From: Alistipes sp.
GTDB taxonomy: Bacteria > Bacteroidota > Bacteroidia > Bacteroidales > Rikenellaceae
Direction: 5' to 3'
DNA length: 64,000 nucleotides
Assembly: GCA_017555105.1 (NCBI GenBank)
Contig: JAFZHB010000021.1
Coordinates: forward strand, 88,929-152,928
Each line of letters begins with the position of its first letter. The first letter of the stretch is position 1. This document shows, in pieces, positions 51,297-58,954 of the stretch. Both the position numbers and the translations under genes were made by a program. Under the pieces are notes generated by a model. It did no database searches. It had not been told where the DNA came from and saw only the letters and a list, made by a program, of their open reading frames with translations.

Positions 51297-53105
51297 ATGA
51301 AACGCATCGAACTGTTGGCTCCGGCCAAAGATTACGAAGCGGCCGTGGCAGCGGTCGATTATGGGGCGGACGCCATCTACATTGGTGGCACACGCTTTGG
51401 CGCGCGACAGGCAGCGACCAACTCGCTCGAGGAGGTGCGCCGCGTGGTGCAGTATGCCCACCGCTACGGAGTCCGTGTCTATGCTACCTTCAACACACTC
51501 ATCTGGGAGTCGGAACTCGCTGACGCCGAGCGTGAGGCGCGTGCGCTGCTCGAGACGGGTATCGATGCGCTCATCGTGCAGGATATGGCTGTGCCACGCA
51601 TGGGTCTGGGGTGCGAACTCCACGCCTCGACGCAGGTGCAGGTGCGTACCCCCGAGATGGCTCGTTTCCTGGGTGAGGCGGGCTTCTCGCGCGTGATCTT
51701 GGAGCGCGCCCTCTCGCTCGAGGAGATTCGGGCGTGTGCAGCAGCCACGACGGCCGAGGTGGAGTGCTTCGTGCATGGTGCGATCTGCGTGGGGTATAGC
51801 GGTCGATGCTTCCTCTCGCGTTCGATCTCTTCGCGCAGCGGTAACCGTGGCGCATGCAGCCAGCCCTGCCGCCTGAAGTGGTCGCTTACTGATGGGCGCG
51901 GCAAGACCTTTATAAAAGATAAACACCTGCTCTCGGTGCGCGATCTGAACCTCTCGGAGCGTTTGGGTGATCTGCTCGATGCGGGTGTCACCTCCTTCAA
52001 GATTGAGGGGCGTCTCAAAGAGGTCGATTATATTCGCAATGTCGTGGCTCACTATCGCCGTGCGCTCGATCGAGCCTTGGCGCAACGCCCCGAGTTGGTG
52101 CGCGCCTCGGTGGGAGCGAGCGAGGTGAGCTTTCAGCCTGATCCGGAGAAGAGCTTTACGCGCGGCTTTACGACCTACTGCTTCGATGGCCGAATGCGGG
52201 GTGTTGCCTCGTTCGATACGCCTAAAGCGGTGGGTGAGTACCTCGGCGAGGTGGAGCAGTGCTCGCCGCGCGGGGTGCGCCTGCGTACGAAGAAGGCGAT
52301 CGCTGCGGGCGATGGTCTCTGCTTTGTGACGCGTGAAGGGGTTGTCGGCAGCAATATCAACGCCGTCTCAGGCGCATGGCTCACGCCGAATCGCGCCCTG
52401 CGGGTGGAGGTCGGTACGCCCGTCTATCGCAACTATGACCACCTCTTTCATAAGACTTTGGCGGCCGATCGCACGCGTCGCCTGATTTCGGTAAAGGCCT
52501 TCGTGTGGTTGAATGAGCAGGGCGTTGTGTTGCGCTATACCGATTGCGAAGGGGTAGAAGCCGAGGCTGAGCGCGTGCTGACGCTTGATGTGGCACAGCA
52601 GCCGGCCAAGAATGAGGCTTCGATCGCTTCGCAGGTAGCCCGCACGGGTGATACGATCTTCCGCGTGGAGGGTGTTGAGGTTGAGGGCGCCGAGTGGTTT
52701 GTACCCGCTTCGCTGCTGGGTGAGATGCGCCGAGAGGCGATCGGAAAACTGCTCGCAGCGCGTGAGCAAAAGCCCCTGTGGCATACGGTGCGGAGTGAGG
52801 ATCGCGCGGCACGCTACCCCCATACGACCGTTACGGCCGATGAGAATGTTACGAACTCGCTCGCTGCGGCCTTCTACCGCGACCACGGGGTAGAGCGCAT
52901 TGTCGAACCGCTGGAGTTGGCACTCTCGACCGAGGGGGCTGTGGTGATGCGTTCGGCCTACTGCATCCGCCGCGAGATGGGTGAATGTCTGATGGAGCGT
53001 CCCCGCCTGAAGGGCGACCTCTACCTCGAAACGGGTGGCCACCGCTACCGTTTGGAGTTCGATTGCAAGCGGTGTGAAATGGCGTTAATTGATACCACAA
53101 AATAG
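51297..53105 (+). CDS. U32-family RNA hydroxylase-like protein
   Basis: 602 residues from ATG 51297, chosen because the -7 box overlaps the upstream in-frame codon. U32 domain: ELLAPAKDYEAAVAAVDYGADAIYIGG, then the iron-sulfur region AICVGYSGRCFLSRSISSRSGNRGACSQPCRLKW with spaced cysteines, followed by KDKHLLSVRDLNLSERLGDLLDAGVTSFKIEGRLKEVDYI. A further ~270 residues form a C-terminal DUF3656-type domain. Members include RlhA, which hydroxylates a cytidine of 23S rRNA, and the TrhP group acting on tRNA; length and C-terminal extension favour RlhA-like. Older annotations call it a collagenase-like peptidase. Confidence 0.9.
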   Translation: MKRIELLAPAKDYEAAVAAVDYGADAIYIGGTRFGARQAATNSLEEVRRVVQYAHRYGVRVYATFNTLIWESELADAEREARALLETGIDALIVQDMAVPRMGLGCELHASTQVQVRTPEMARFLGEAGFSRVILERALSLEEIRACAAATTAEVECFVHGAICVGYSGRCFLSRSISSRSGNRGACSQPCRLKWSLTDGRGKTFIKDKHLLSVRDLNLSERLGDLLDAGVTSFKIEGRLKEVDYIRNVVAHYRRALDRALAQRPELVRASVGASEVSFQPDPEKSFTRGFTTYCFDGRMRGVASFDTPKAVGEYLGEVEQCSPRGVRLRTKKAIAAGDGLCFVTREGVVGSNINAVSGAWLTPNRALRVEVGTPVYRNYDHLFHKTLAADRTRRLISVKAFVWLNEQGVVLRYTDCEGVEAEAERVLTLDVAQQPAKNEASIASQVARTGDTIFRVEGVEVEGAEWFVPASLLGEMRREAIGKLLAAREQKPLWHTVRSEDRAARYPHTTVTADENVTNSLAAAFYRDHGVERIVEPLELALSTEGAVVMRSAYCIRREMGECLMERPRLKGDLYLETGGHRYRLEFDCKRCEMALIDTTK

Positions 53106-53106
53106 T

Positions 53107-53988
53107 ATGCAAGAGCAACTGACCCCCGATTTTAAGGAGTATGAACTCCTCGATACGGGCGACTTCGAGAAGCTGGAACGCTTCGGTCGCTTTGTAACGC
53201 GTCGTCCCGAGCCGCAGGCCATTTGGCGCAAGAGCCTCGCTGAGAGCGAGTGGCAACGCTTGGCCGATGCCTCGTTCCTGCGTGATGAGCGCAGTGAGGA
53301 GCGTGGCGAGTGGCGCCTCAAACCGAAGATGGCCGACCGCTGGACAATCGGCTACCGCTACGGTGCGATGCAGCTCAAGATGCGCTTGGCGCTCACTTCG
53401 TTTAAACATGTCGGTATCTTTCCCGAGCAGGCGGCGAATTGGAATTTCATCTACGATAACTGCCTGAAGATCAAGGAGCGCAAAGAGCCGCGCGTGCTGA
53501 ACCTCTTCGCCTATACGGGAGGTGCTACGCTCGCCGCTCGTGCCGCCGGTGCCGAGGTGACGCATGTTGACTCGGTGAAGCAGGTGGTGACCTGGGCGCG
53601 TGAGAACATGGAGCAGAGCGGTCTGGAGGGGGTGCGCTGGATTGTGGAGGATGCACTGAAGTTTGTGCAGCGTGAGGTGCGTCGCGGCAACCGTTACGAC
53701 GGCATCATCCTCGATCCGCCCGCCTATGGCCGCGGTGCCAATGGCGAGAAGTGGGTCTTGGAGGAGCACATCGGTCAGATGCTCGCCTGCTGTGCCGAAC
53801 TGCTCGAGCCGCAGGGCTCGTTCCTGGTCTTGAACCTCTATTCGATGGGTCTGTCGTCGACCCTCGCGCGTACGGCTGTGCGTCAGGCCTTTGGTGAACC
53901 CCAGACCGAGCAGTATGGCGAATTGACCTTTACGGATCGGTCGGGGAAGGAGTTGCCGCTCGGTACATACTACCGATTTACAAGATAG
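53107..53988 (+). CDS. Class I SAM-dependent methyltransferase (RlmI-like)
   Basis: 293 residues from ATG 53107, one base after the U32 stop. The SAM-binding motif is RVLNLFAYTGGATLAARAAGAEVTHVD with the acidic end of strand 2, and the catalytic region is IILDPPAYGRG (DPPxYG). The N-terminal part has a PUA-like region around RRPEPQAIW... This is the RlmI/RlmL-type rRNA cytosine/guanine methyltransferase family; exact target not known. Pairing with a U32 RNA hydroxylase supports an RNA-modification role. The stop codon lies in a terminal inverted repeat of the adjoining small element. Confidence 0.86.
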   Translation: MQEQLTPDFKEYELLDTGDFEKLERFGRFVTRRPEPQAIWRKSLAESEWQRLADASFLRDERSEERGEWRLKPKMADRWTIGYRYGAMQLKMRLALTSFKHVGIFPEQAANWNFIYDNCLKIKERKEPRVLNLFAYTGGATLAARAAGAEVTHVDSVKQVVTWARENMEQSGLEGVRWIVEDALKFVQREVRRGNRYDGIILDPPAYGRGANGEKWVLEEHIGQMLACCAELLEPQGSFLVLNLYSMGLSSTLARTAVRQAFGEPQTEQYGELTFTDRSGKELPLGTYYRFTR

Positions 53989-54109
53989 AAGCTGTCTAAC
54001 AAGGTGATTTTTGCGTTACGCTCGCCCTCAAAATGCTCATTTACGCTCGGTAAACTCCGCTTTTTCGGGCTTCGCAAGCCTTGAAATCCCTCTTGTTATA
54101 CAACTTCTA
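53986..54109. mobile_element. 124-bp MITE-like element with 18-bp terminal inverted repeats
   Basis: TAGAAGCTGTCTAACAAG (53986-54003) and the complement of CTTGTTATACAACTTCTA (54092-54109) match at 16 of 18 positions. The methyltransferase stop codon TAG is the first three bases. The interior has two TTACGCTCG copies and a small GGCTT/AAGCC hairpin, with no gene. Confidence 0.55.
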
Positions 54110-54118
54110 CAAAATGGG

Positions 54119-54151
54119 GCTGTCCAACAAATTTGTTGGACAGCTTCTTTT
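54119..54151. terminator. 26-bp perfect palindrome used as terminator
   Basis: Bases 54119-54144 are a perfect palindrome (GCTGTCCAACAAA and its complement), followed by a pyrimidine/T stretch on the plus strand. It lies downstream of the methyltransferase and of the minus-strand membrane protein stop (54154). Its half, GCTGTCCAACAA, differs at one position from the terminal repeat at 53991-54002. Confidence 0.7.
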
Positions 54152-54153
54152 GT

Positions 54154-54801
54154 TTACCATTTCCACACCTCCCACACATTCCCGCTCCGGTCGGTCACCT
54201 CGCCCCACTTGTTGCTCGACGGCATCAGCAGCGCCGCGAGGAAGAAGATTCCGACAAAGAGCGGTGCCGAGACCCCCGAGGTCAGCATTAAACCGACATT
54301 AAGTAGCGGAAAGGTGATCACCATGCCGATAATCGGGCGGAGCCCCACGCCGCAAAAGATCCTAATCGTGTCGAGATAGTAGAAATTCCCCTTAAAGGTT
54401 GTTTTTATCAGCTCGAAGATCAGTTGCACGACCATCATGCCCATAACGAGCAGCGGTACTCCCAGCCAACATAGATGAAAAAGCATGCCGAGCCAGGCAA
54501 AGAAACCGGCAAAACCGGTTACCATGTGCCACGGCAGGAAATCGTTGAAAAACATCACCACAAAGAGAAAGCCCATGCCGAGAATGGCCCAGCCATCGTT
54601 TGGGAGAATGTCAATGTCATCGCCGCTGTCGTCCATCTGAAACCAGCGCGTACGCGCCAAGACGAAGGCGAGAGCCACCAACACAACACCCACGAGGCAC
54701 TGTACCCATGCCTTGTCGGAGATCGCTCCCGAGAACCAATGGTGCAGGTTGATGTAGAAATTCCAGACATTGCGAGCCAAATCGCAGATAAAATCAATCA
54801 T
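54154..54801 (-). CDS. Integral membrane protein of unknown function
   Basis: 215 residues with about five hydrophobic segments: AWVQCLVGVVLVALAFVLA (about 31-49), GWAILGMGFLFVVMFF, a Trp/Phe-rich stretch (WHMVTGFAGFFAWLGMLFHLCWLGVPLLVMGMM), GLRPIIGMVITFPLLNVGLM and APLFVGIFFLAALL. Ends in WGEVTDRSGNVWEVWKW. I do not recognise the family. It is the last gene after rsmE and two chromate-transporter halves, 21 bases past the second. Confidence 0.78.
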   Translation of the reverse strand: MIDFICDLARNVWNFYINLHHWFSGAISDKAWVQCLVGVVLVALAFVLARTRWFQMDDSGDDIDILPNDGWAILGMGFLFVVMFFNDFLPWHMVTGFAGFFAWLGMLFHLCWLGVPLLVMGMMVVQLIFELIKTTFKGNFYYLDTIRIFCGVGLRPIIGMVITFPLLNVGLMLTSGVSAPLFVGIFFLAALLMPSSNKWGEVTDRSGNVWEVWKW

Positions 54802-54822
54802 GGCGTTGTTTGTTTTGTAAGG

Positions 54823-55389
54823 TTAGTGATAGATAACGATTCCGAGCAGGGCCGATAAGAGAATCAGCAGGATCGGGTTGATTTTGCGGATCTGACCGAT
54901 CAAGACGCCGCCGAAGAGCACCCAGCTCCAGGCGTCGATAAAGCTCTGCTCATCGGCCGACGCGCTTGCGGGGAAGATCAGCATCAGGGCGGCCGCGGCG
55001 ATCATGCCGACCACCACGGGGCGCATGCCGCGCATCGCACCCTCGATCAGGCGGTTGTTGCGCAGGCGAATGAAGAAGTGCGTCAGGAGCAACATGATCG
55101 TCAGCGACGGCAACGAGACGGCCACCGTGGCGATAAGCGACCCCAGCACACCAAACCCTTCCGAGCCCATCTGCGCGCCGACCGTGTAGCCGACATAGGT
55201 GGCCGAGTTGATGGCAATCGGGCCAGGGGTGATCTGCGAGATGGCGACAATATCGGCAAACTCGCCGCCCGAGAGCCAGCCGTGGCGCACGACAATCTCG
55301 TTCTGTATGAGCGAGAGCATGGCGTAGCCGCCACCGAAGCCGAAGAATCCGATCTTCAGGTACGAAAGAAAGAGTTGCCAGAGAATCAT
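54823..55389 (-). CDS. Short chromate transporter (ChrA half 2)
   Basis: 188 residues, a single CHR domain of about five to six helices. The motif GFGGGYAMLSLIQNEIVVRHGWLSGGEFADIVAISQITPGPIAIN is the CHR signature. It overlaps the upstream half by four bases (ATGA). Short CHR proteins are normally encoded as pairs that act together as a chromate or related anion transporter; both are present here. Confidence 0.92.
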   Translation of the reverse strand: MILWQLFLSYLKIGFFGFGGGYAMLSLIQNEIVVRHGWLSGGEFADIVAISQITPGPIAINSATYVGYTVGAQMGSEGFGVLGSLIATVAVSLPSLTIMLLLTHFFIRLRNNRLIEGAMRGMRPVVVGMIAAAALMLIFPASASADEQSFIDAWSWVLFGGVLIGQIRKINPILLILLSALLGIVIYH

Positions 55390-55919
55390 CGGTTGAGGCG
55401 TTTAGCGTTCCACACTTCGTAGGCGATGCCGAGCAGGGCCCCGGCCAAGAGCAAGACCACGGGCGACCAGCCGAGCCAATGGATCGAGAAGGCCGTGGCA
55501 ACAATCACCGTCCAGAGCAGGCGGTGGACCGTCTTCGAGAGCGAGAGGATTGGGGCAGCGATCAGTGCCACCACGGCGGGTCGCATCCCCTTGAAGGCGG
55601 CCTCGATCCACGGGTTGTGGCGAATATCGGCAAAGAGCAGGGCGATGAGCAGAATCATCACAAACGAGGGGAGCACAATGCCGGCCACGGCCGAGAGCGC
55701 ACCACCCACCCCGCGCGTCTTGTAGCCGACAAAGACCGCCGTGTTGAGGGCAATGGGGCCGGGCGAGGATTGCGCGAGGATCATCATGTCGAGAAAATCG
55801 GCACGGCCGATCCACTTGTGGCGTTCGATCACCTCACGCTCGATAAGCGGAATCATCGCATAGCCCCCTCCGAACGAGAAGGCTCCGATCTTGAGAAAGC
55901 TCCAAAACAGCTGCCACAT
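55386..55919 (-). CDS. Short chromate transporter (ChrA half 1)
   Basis: 177 residues with the same CHR signature (FSFGGGYAMIPLIEREVIERHKWIGRADFLDMMILAQSSPGPIALN). Starts one base after the rsmE stop, so the pair is in the rsmE transcript. The two halves are clearly homologous. Chromate resistance or another anion, possibly unrelated to chromate, is the inferred role. Confidence 0.92.
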   Translation of the reverse strand: MWQLFWSFLKIGAFSFGGGYAMIPLIEREVIERHKWIGRADFLDMMILAQSSPGPIALNTAVFVGYKTRGVGGALSAVAGIVLPSFVMILLIALLFADIRHNPWIEAAFKGMRPAVVALIAAPILSLSKTVHRLLWTVIVATAFSIHWLGWSPVVLLLAGALLGIAYEVWNAKRLNR

Positions 55920-55920
55920 A

Positions 55921-56637
55921 CTACCGATTGTTTACCACCGAGACCATCGTGACGGCCACCACGGCCGCTGTCTCCGTGCGCAAGCGTTGCGTGCCGAGCG
56001 TAATCTCCTCGAAACCGGCCGCTACGGCTGCGGCGACCTCCTCCGGCGAGAAGTCCCCCTCGGGTCCGATCAGCACCAGCGCATCTTCGCCAGCTCGCAG
56101 GGTCGAGGCCAGGTAGCGTTTCCCCACCTCGCTCAGCGGCTCGTCGCAGTGGGCGATGAACTTGCGCCCCGCGAACGGCTCGGCCATGAGCTCGCGGAAC
56201 GAGGTTAGGGGCGAGAGCGTCGGGCGGTAGGCTTTCAGCGACTGCTTCATGGCGGCCGTGATCACCTTCTCGCCACGCTCGGCCTTGAAGACGCGGCGCT
56301 CGCTGTGCTCGGTCTCGAGCGGAATGAAACGCGAGACTCCCACCTCGGTCGCCTTCTCCAAGAACCACTCGTAGCGGTCGTTGTTCTTGGTCGGAGCGAC
56401 GGCCATCGTCAGCGTGTAGGGGAGCGGCTCGAACTGCTCCACGGTGCGTACTACCTCGATCGTGCAACGCTTCGGATGCGCATCGACGATGCGGGCGTAG
56501 TAGAGCGTGCCTACGCCATCTGTCAGCGCGAGCTCGTCGCCCTCGCCGAGGCGCAATACACGCACACAATGTTTCGACTCATCCTCCGTTAGTGTGTGGA
56601 GAGGAGGGATAATTTCAGGTGCATAAAATAGTTGCAT
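55921..56637 (-). CDS. rsmE: 16S rRNA (uracil-1498-N3)-methyltransferase RsmE
   Basis: 238 residues from ATG 56637 (MQLFYAPEI). SPOUT-fold family: N-terminal PUA-like region (HCVRVLRLGEGDELALTDG), AVAPTKNNDRYEWFLEKATEVGV, ERRVFKAERGEKVITAAMKQS and the knot motif LVLIGPEGDFSPEEVAAAVAAGFEEITLGTQRLRTETA. Methylates U1498 of 16S rRNA. It is the first gene before the chromate-transporter pair. Confidence 0.95.
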   Translation of the reverse strand: MQLFYAPEIIPPLHTLTEDESKHCVRVLRLGEGDELALTDGVGTLYYARIVDAHPKRCTIEVVRTVEQFEPLPYTLTMAVAPTKNNDRYEWFLEKATEVGVSRFIPLETEHSERRVFKAERGEKVITAAMKQSLKAYRPTLSPLTSFRELMAEPFAGRKFIAHCDEPLSEVGKRYLASTLRAGEDALVLIGPEGDFSPEEVAAAVAAGFEEITLGTQRLRTETAAVVAVTMVSVVNNR

Positions 56638-56651
56638 ACCGATTTTTTGCG

Positions 56652-56659
56652 TATCTTTG
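56652..56659 (+). promoter_or_regulatory. -7 element TATCTTTG of the M3 peptidase operon
   Basis: TATCTTTG about 74 bases before ATG 56733; divergent from the rsmE -7 box at 56698-56705. Confidence 0.5.
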
Positions 56660-56697
56660 TCGCTTGTGGTGCTCCCCCGTGGAGTACCTGCATGATG

Positions 56698-56705
56698 CAA
56701 AGGTA
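56698..56705 (-). promoter_or_regulatory. -7 element TACCTTTG of rsmE
   Basis: Minus strand TACCTTTG (56705-56698), 61 bases before ATG 56637. It overlaps the leader of the opposite M3 peptidase transcript. Confidence 0.45.
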
Positions 56706-56732
56706 GTTAAAAAAGCCAAATATTCACTCCTC

Positions 56733-58925
56733 ATGAAACGGATTGTAGCAATCTTAATGCTTTTATCATCCATGACGAACATTTCGTGCGACCAGAAGCA
56801 GGCCGCCCAAGAGAATCCGCTGCTCGCTGTGTGGGATACCCCCTACGGCGTGCCCCCTTTCGACCGCATCCGCCCCGAACACTTCCAGCCGGCCATCGAA
56901 CAGGCGATGGAGGAGCACCTCGCTGAGATTGAGGCCATCCTTGCCGTGACCGATGAGCCCTCGTTCGAGAATACGATCCTGGCCTTCGACGATGCAGGTC
57001 GTATGCTCGAACAGACCACGCTCGTCTTCGGCATGCTCGCTGCCGCCGAAACGAATGAGGAACTGCAGGCCATTGAGGCAGAGATCATGCCACTGCTCGC
57101 TCAACACGACGACCGCATCATGCTCAACGATGCCCTCTTTGCCCGCATTCGTGCGGTCTACGACCGTCGTGCTGTGCTCAACCTCGACGCCGAGCAGGAG
57201 CGCCTGCTCGAGAAGACCTATACGGCCTTCGTGCGTTCGGGTGCGCTGCTGCAGGGTGCCGAGAAGGAGCGCCTGATGGCGATCAACGAGGAGCTTTCGC
57301 ACACCTCCGTGCAGTATAGCCAGAACCTCCTGGCCGAGAACAACGCCTACCGCCTCGAACTTACGGCGCGCGACCTGGCCGGTCTGCCTACCGGCGTGCG
57401 CGATCAGGCTCGTGAGAAGGCCGAGGAGCTTGGCTTGAAGGATCGTTATGTTTTCACGCTCCATAAACCGAGCCTGCTGCCCTTCTTGACCTACTCTTCG
57501 CAGCGCGAACTCCGTGAGCAGCTCTACAAGGCCTACTTGAATCGCTGCAACAACGGTAATGAGTACGACAACAAGCAGTTGATCAACGATTTTATCCGTC
57601 TGCGTACGGAGAAGGCAAACCTGTTGGGCTACCGCTCCTATGCCGAGTATGTGATTGCCAACGAGATGGCCGGCACGCCGAAGGCGGTTTATAAGTTGCT
57701 CGATGAGATCTGGACGCCGGCCGTCGAGCAGGCCAAGCGCGAGGTGGAGCAGATGCGCCCCCTCTTTGAGAAGGACCACCCGGATGCCAAGTTCGCTTCG
57801 TGGGATTGGTGGTACTACGCCGAGAAGCTGCGTAAGCGTGACTACTCGCTCGATGAGGAGATGCTGCGTCCCTACTTCTCGTTGGAGAATGTGCGTGGCG
57901 GTATCTTCTTCCTGGCAAATCGCCTCTACGGCATCACCTTCCGCCCGATCTCTGTGCCGCTCTACCACCAGGAGGTGTCAGCCTACGAGGTGCTCGATAG
58001 CGATGAGTCGCACCTTGGTGTGCTCTACTTCGATTTCCACCCGCGTGCCGGTAAGGGTCAGGGTGCTTGGTGTGGCAACTATGTCGAGCAGAGCTATCGC
58101 AACGGCGAGCGTGTCGCTCCTGTTGTGGCGATCGTCTGCAACTTCACGCGTCCGACCGCTTCGACGCCCGCTCTGCTGACGCTTGATGAGACGGAGACCC
58201 TCTTCCACGAGTTTGGTCATGCGCTCCACTTCCTCTTCCACGATGTGAAGTATCGCGGTCTGACGGAGGTCGAGGGCGACTTTGTGGAGCTCCCCTCGCA
58301 GGTGATGGAGAATTGGGCTTTTGAACCTGAACTGCTCAAACACTACGCCGTGCATCACCGCACGGGCGAGGTGATCCCGAAGCACTTGGTCAATAAGCTG
58401 CAGCGTAGCGCCTACTTCAACCAGGGTTTCGTGACGACGGAGCTCATCGCCGCGGCGCTTTCGGATCTCGACATCCACTCGATTACCAAGTACGAGCAGT
58501 TCGATGTGGAGGCTTTCGAGCGCAATGCTCTTAACGAGCGTCGTGGCCTGATCGAGGAGGTCGAGCCACGCTATCGCTACCCCTATTTTAGCCACATTTT
58601 CGATGGTGGCTACTCGGCCGGTTACTACTTCTACACTTGGGCCGAGGTGCTCGATAAGGATGCCTTCGAGGCGTTCCGCGAGAGCGGTGACCTCTTCAAT
58701 CGCACCATCTCGGCACGCCTGCGTACGCTCCTCGAGAGCGGTGGCTCGCAGGATGGTATGAGCCTCTATCGCGCCTTCCGCGGTAAGGATCCCGACAAGA
58801 CGGCGATGCTCGTGGCTCGTGGCTTGATTGAGCCGCCGACCGAGGAGGAGGCTGCACCTTCGTTGGAGAAGGAGCCGAAACTCAAGGCGCATATCGAGCC
58901 GATCGAGCTGACCATAACCCGTTAA
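56733..58925 (+). CDS. M3-family peptidyl-dipeptidase lipoprotein (Dcp-like), copy 1
   Basis: 730 residues from ATG 56733 (MKRIVAILMLLSS; lipobox NISC). Zinc-binding HExxH in ETLFHEFGHALHFLFHD, with the third ligand in the downstream helix region. The N-terminal helical half and the C-terminal GYSAGYYFYTWAEVLDKDAFEAF are typical of Dcp/oligopeptidase A. It removes dipeptides from peptide C-termini; the lipoprotein signal places it in the periplasm or on the outer membrane, unlike cytosolic E. coli Dcp. The second copy follows after 29 bases. Confidence 0.92.
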   Translation: MKRIVAILMLLSSMTNISCDQKQAAQENPLLAVWDTPYGVPPFDRIRPEHFQPAIEQAMEEHLAEIEAILAVTDEPSFENTILAFDDAGRMLEQTTLVFGMLAAAETNEELQAIEAEIMPLLAQHDDRIMLNDALFARIRAVYDRRAVLNLDAEQERLLEKTYTAFVRSGALLQGAEKERLMAINEELSHTSVQYSQNLLAENNAYRLELTARDLAGLPTGVRDQAREKAEELGLKDRYVFTLHKPSLLPFLTYSSQRELREQLYKAYLNRCNNGNEYDNKQLINDFIRLRTEKANLLGYRSYAEYVIANEMAGTPKAVYKLLDEIWTPAVEQAKREVEQMRPLFEKDHPDAKFASWDWWYYAEKLRKRDYSLDEEMLRPYFSLENVRGGIFFLANRLYGITFRPISVPLYHQEVSAYEVLDSDESHLGVLYFDFHPRAGKGQGAWCGNYVEQSYRNGERVAPVVAIVCNFTRPTASTPALLTLDETETLFHEFGHALHFLFHDVKYRGLTEVEGDFVELPSQVMENWAFEPELLKHYAVHHRTGEVIPKHLVNKLQRSAYFNQGFVTTELIAAALSDLDIHSITKYEQFDVEAFERNALNERRGLIEEVEPRYRYPYFSHIFDGGYSAGYYFYTWAEVLDKDAFEAFRESGDLFNRTISARLRTLLESGGSQDGMSLYRAFRGKDPDKTAMLVARGLIEPPTEEEAAPSLEKEPKLKAHIEPIELTITR

Positions 58926-58954
58926 AAGAACAACAACTTAAATAAACAGATACG

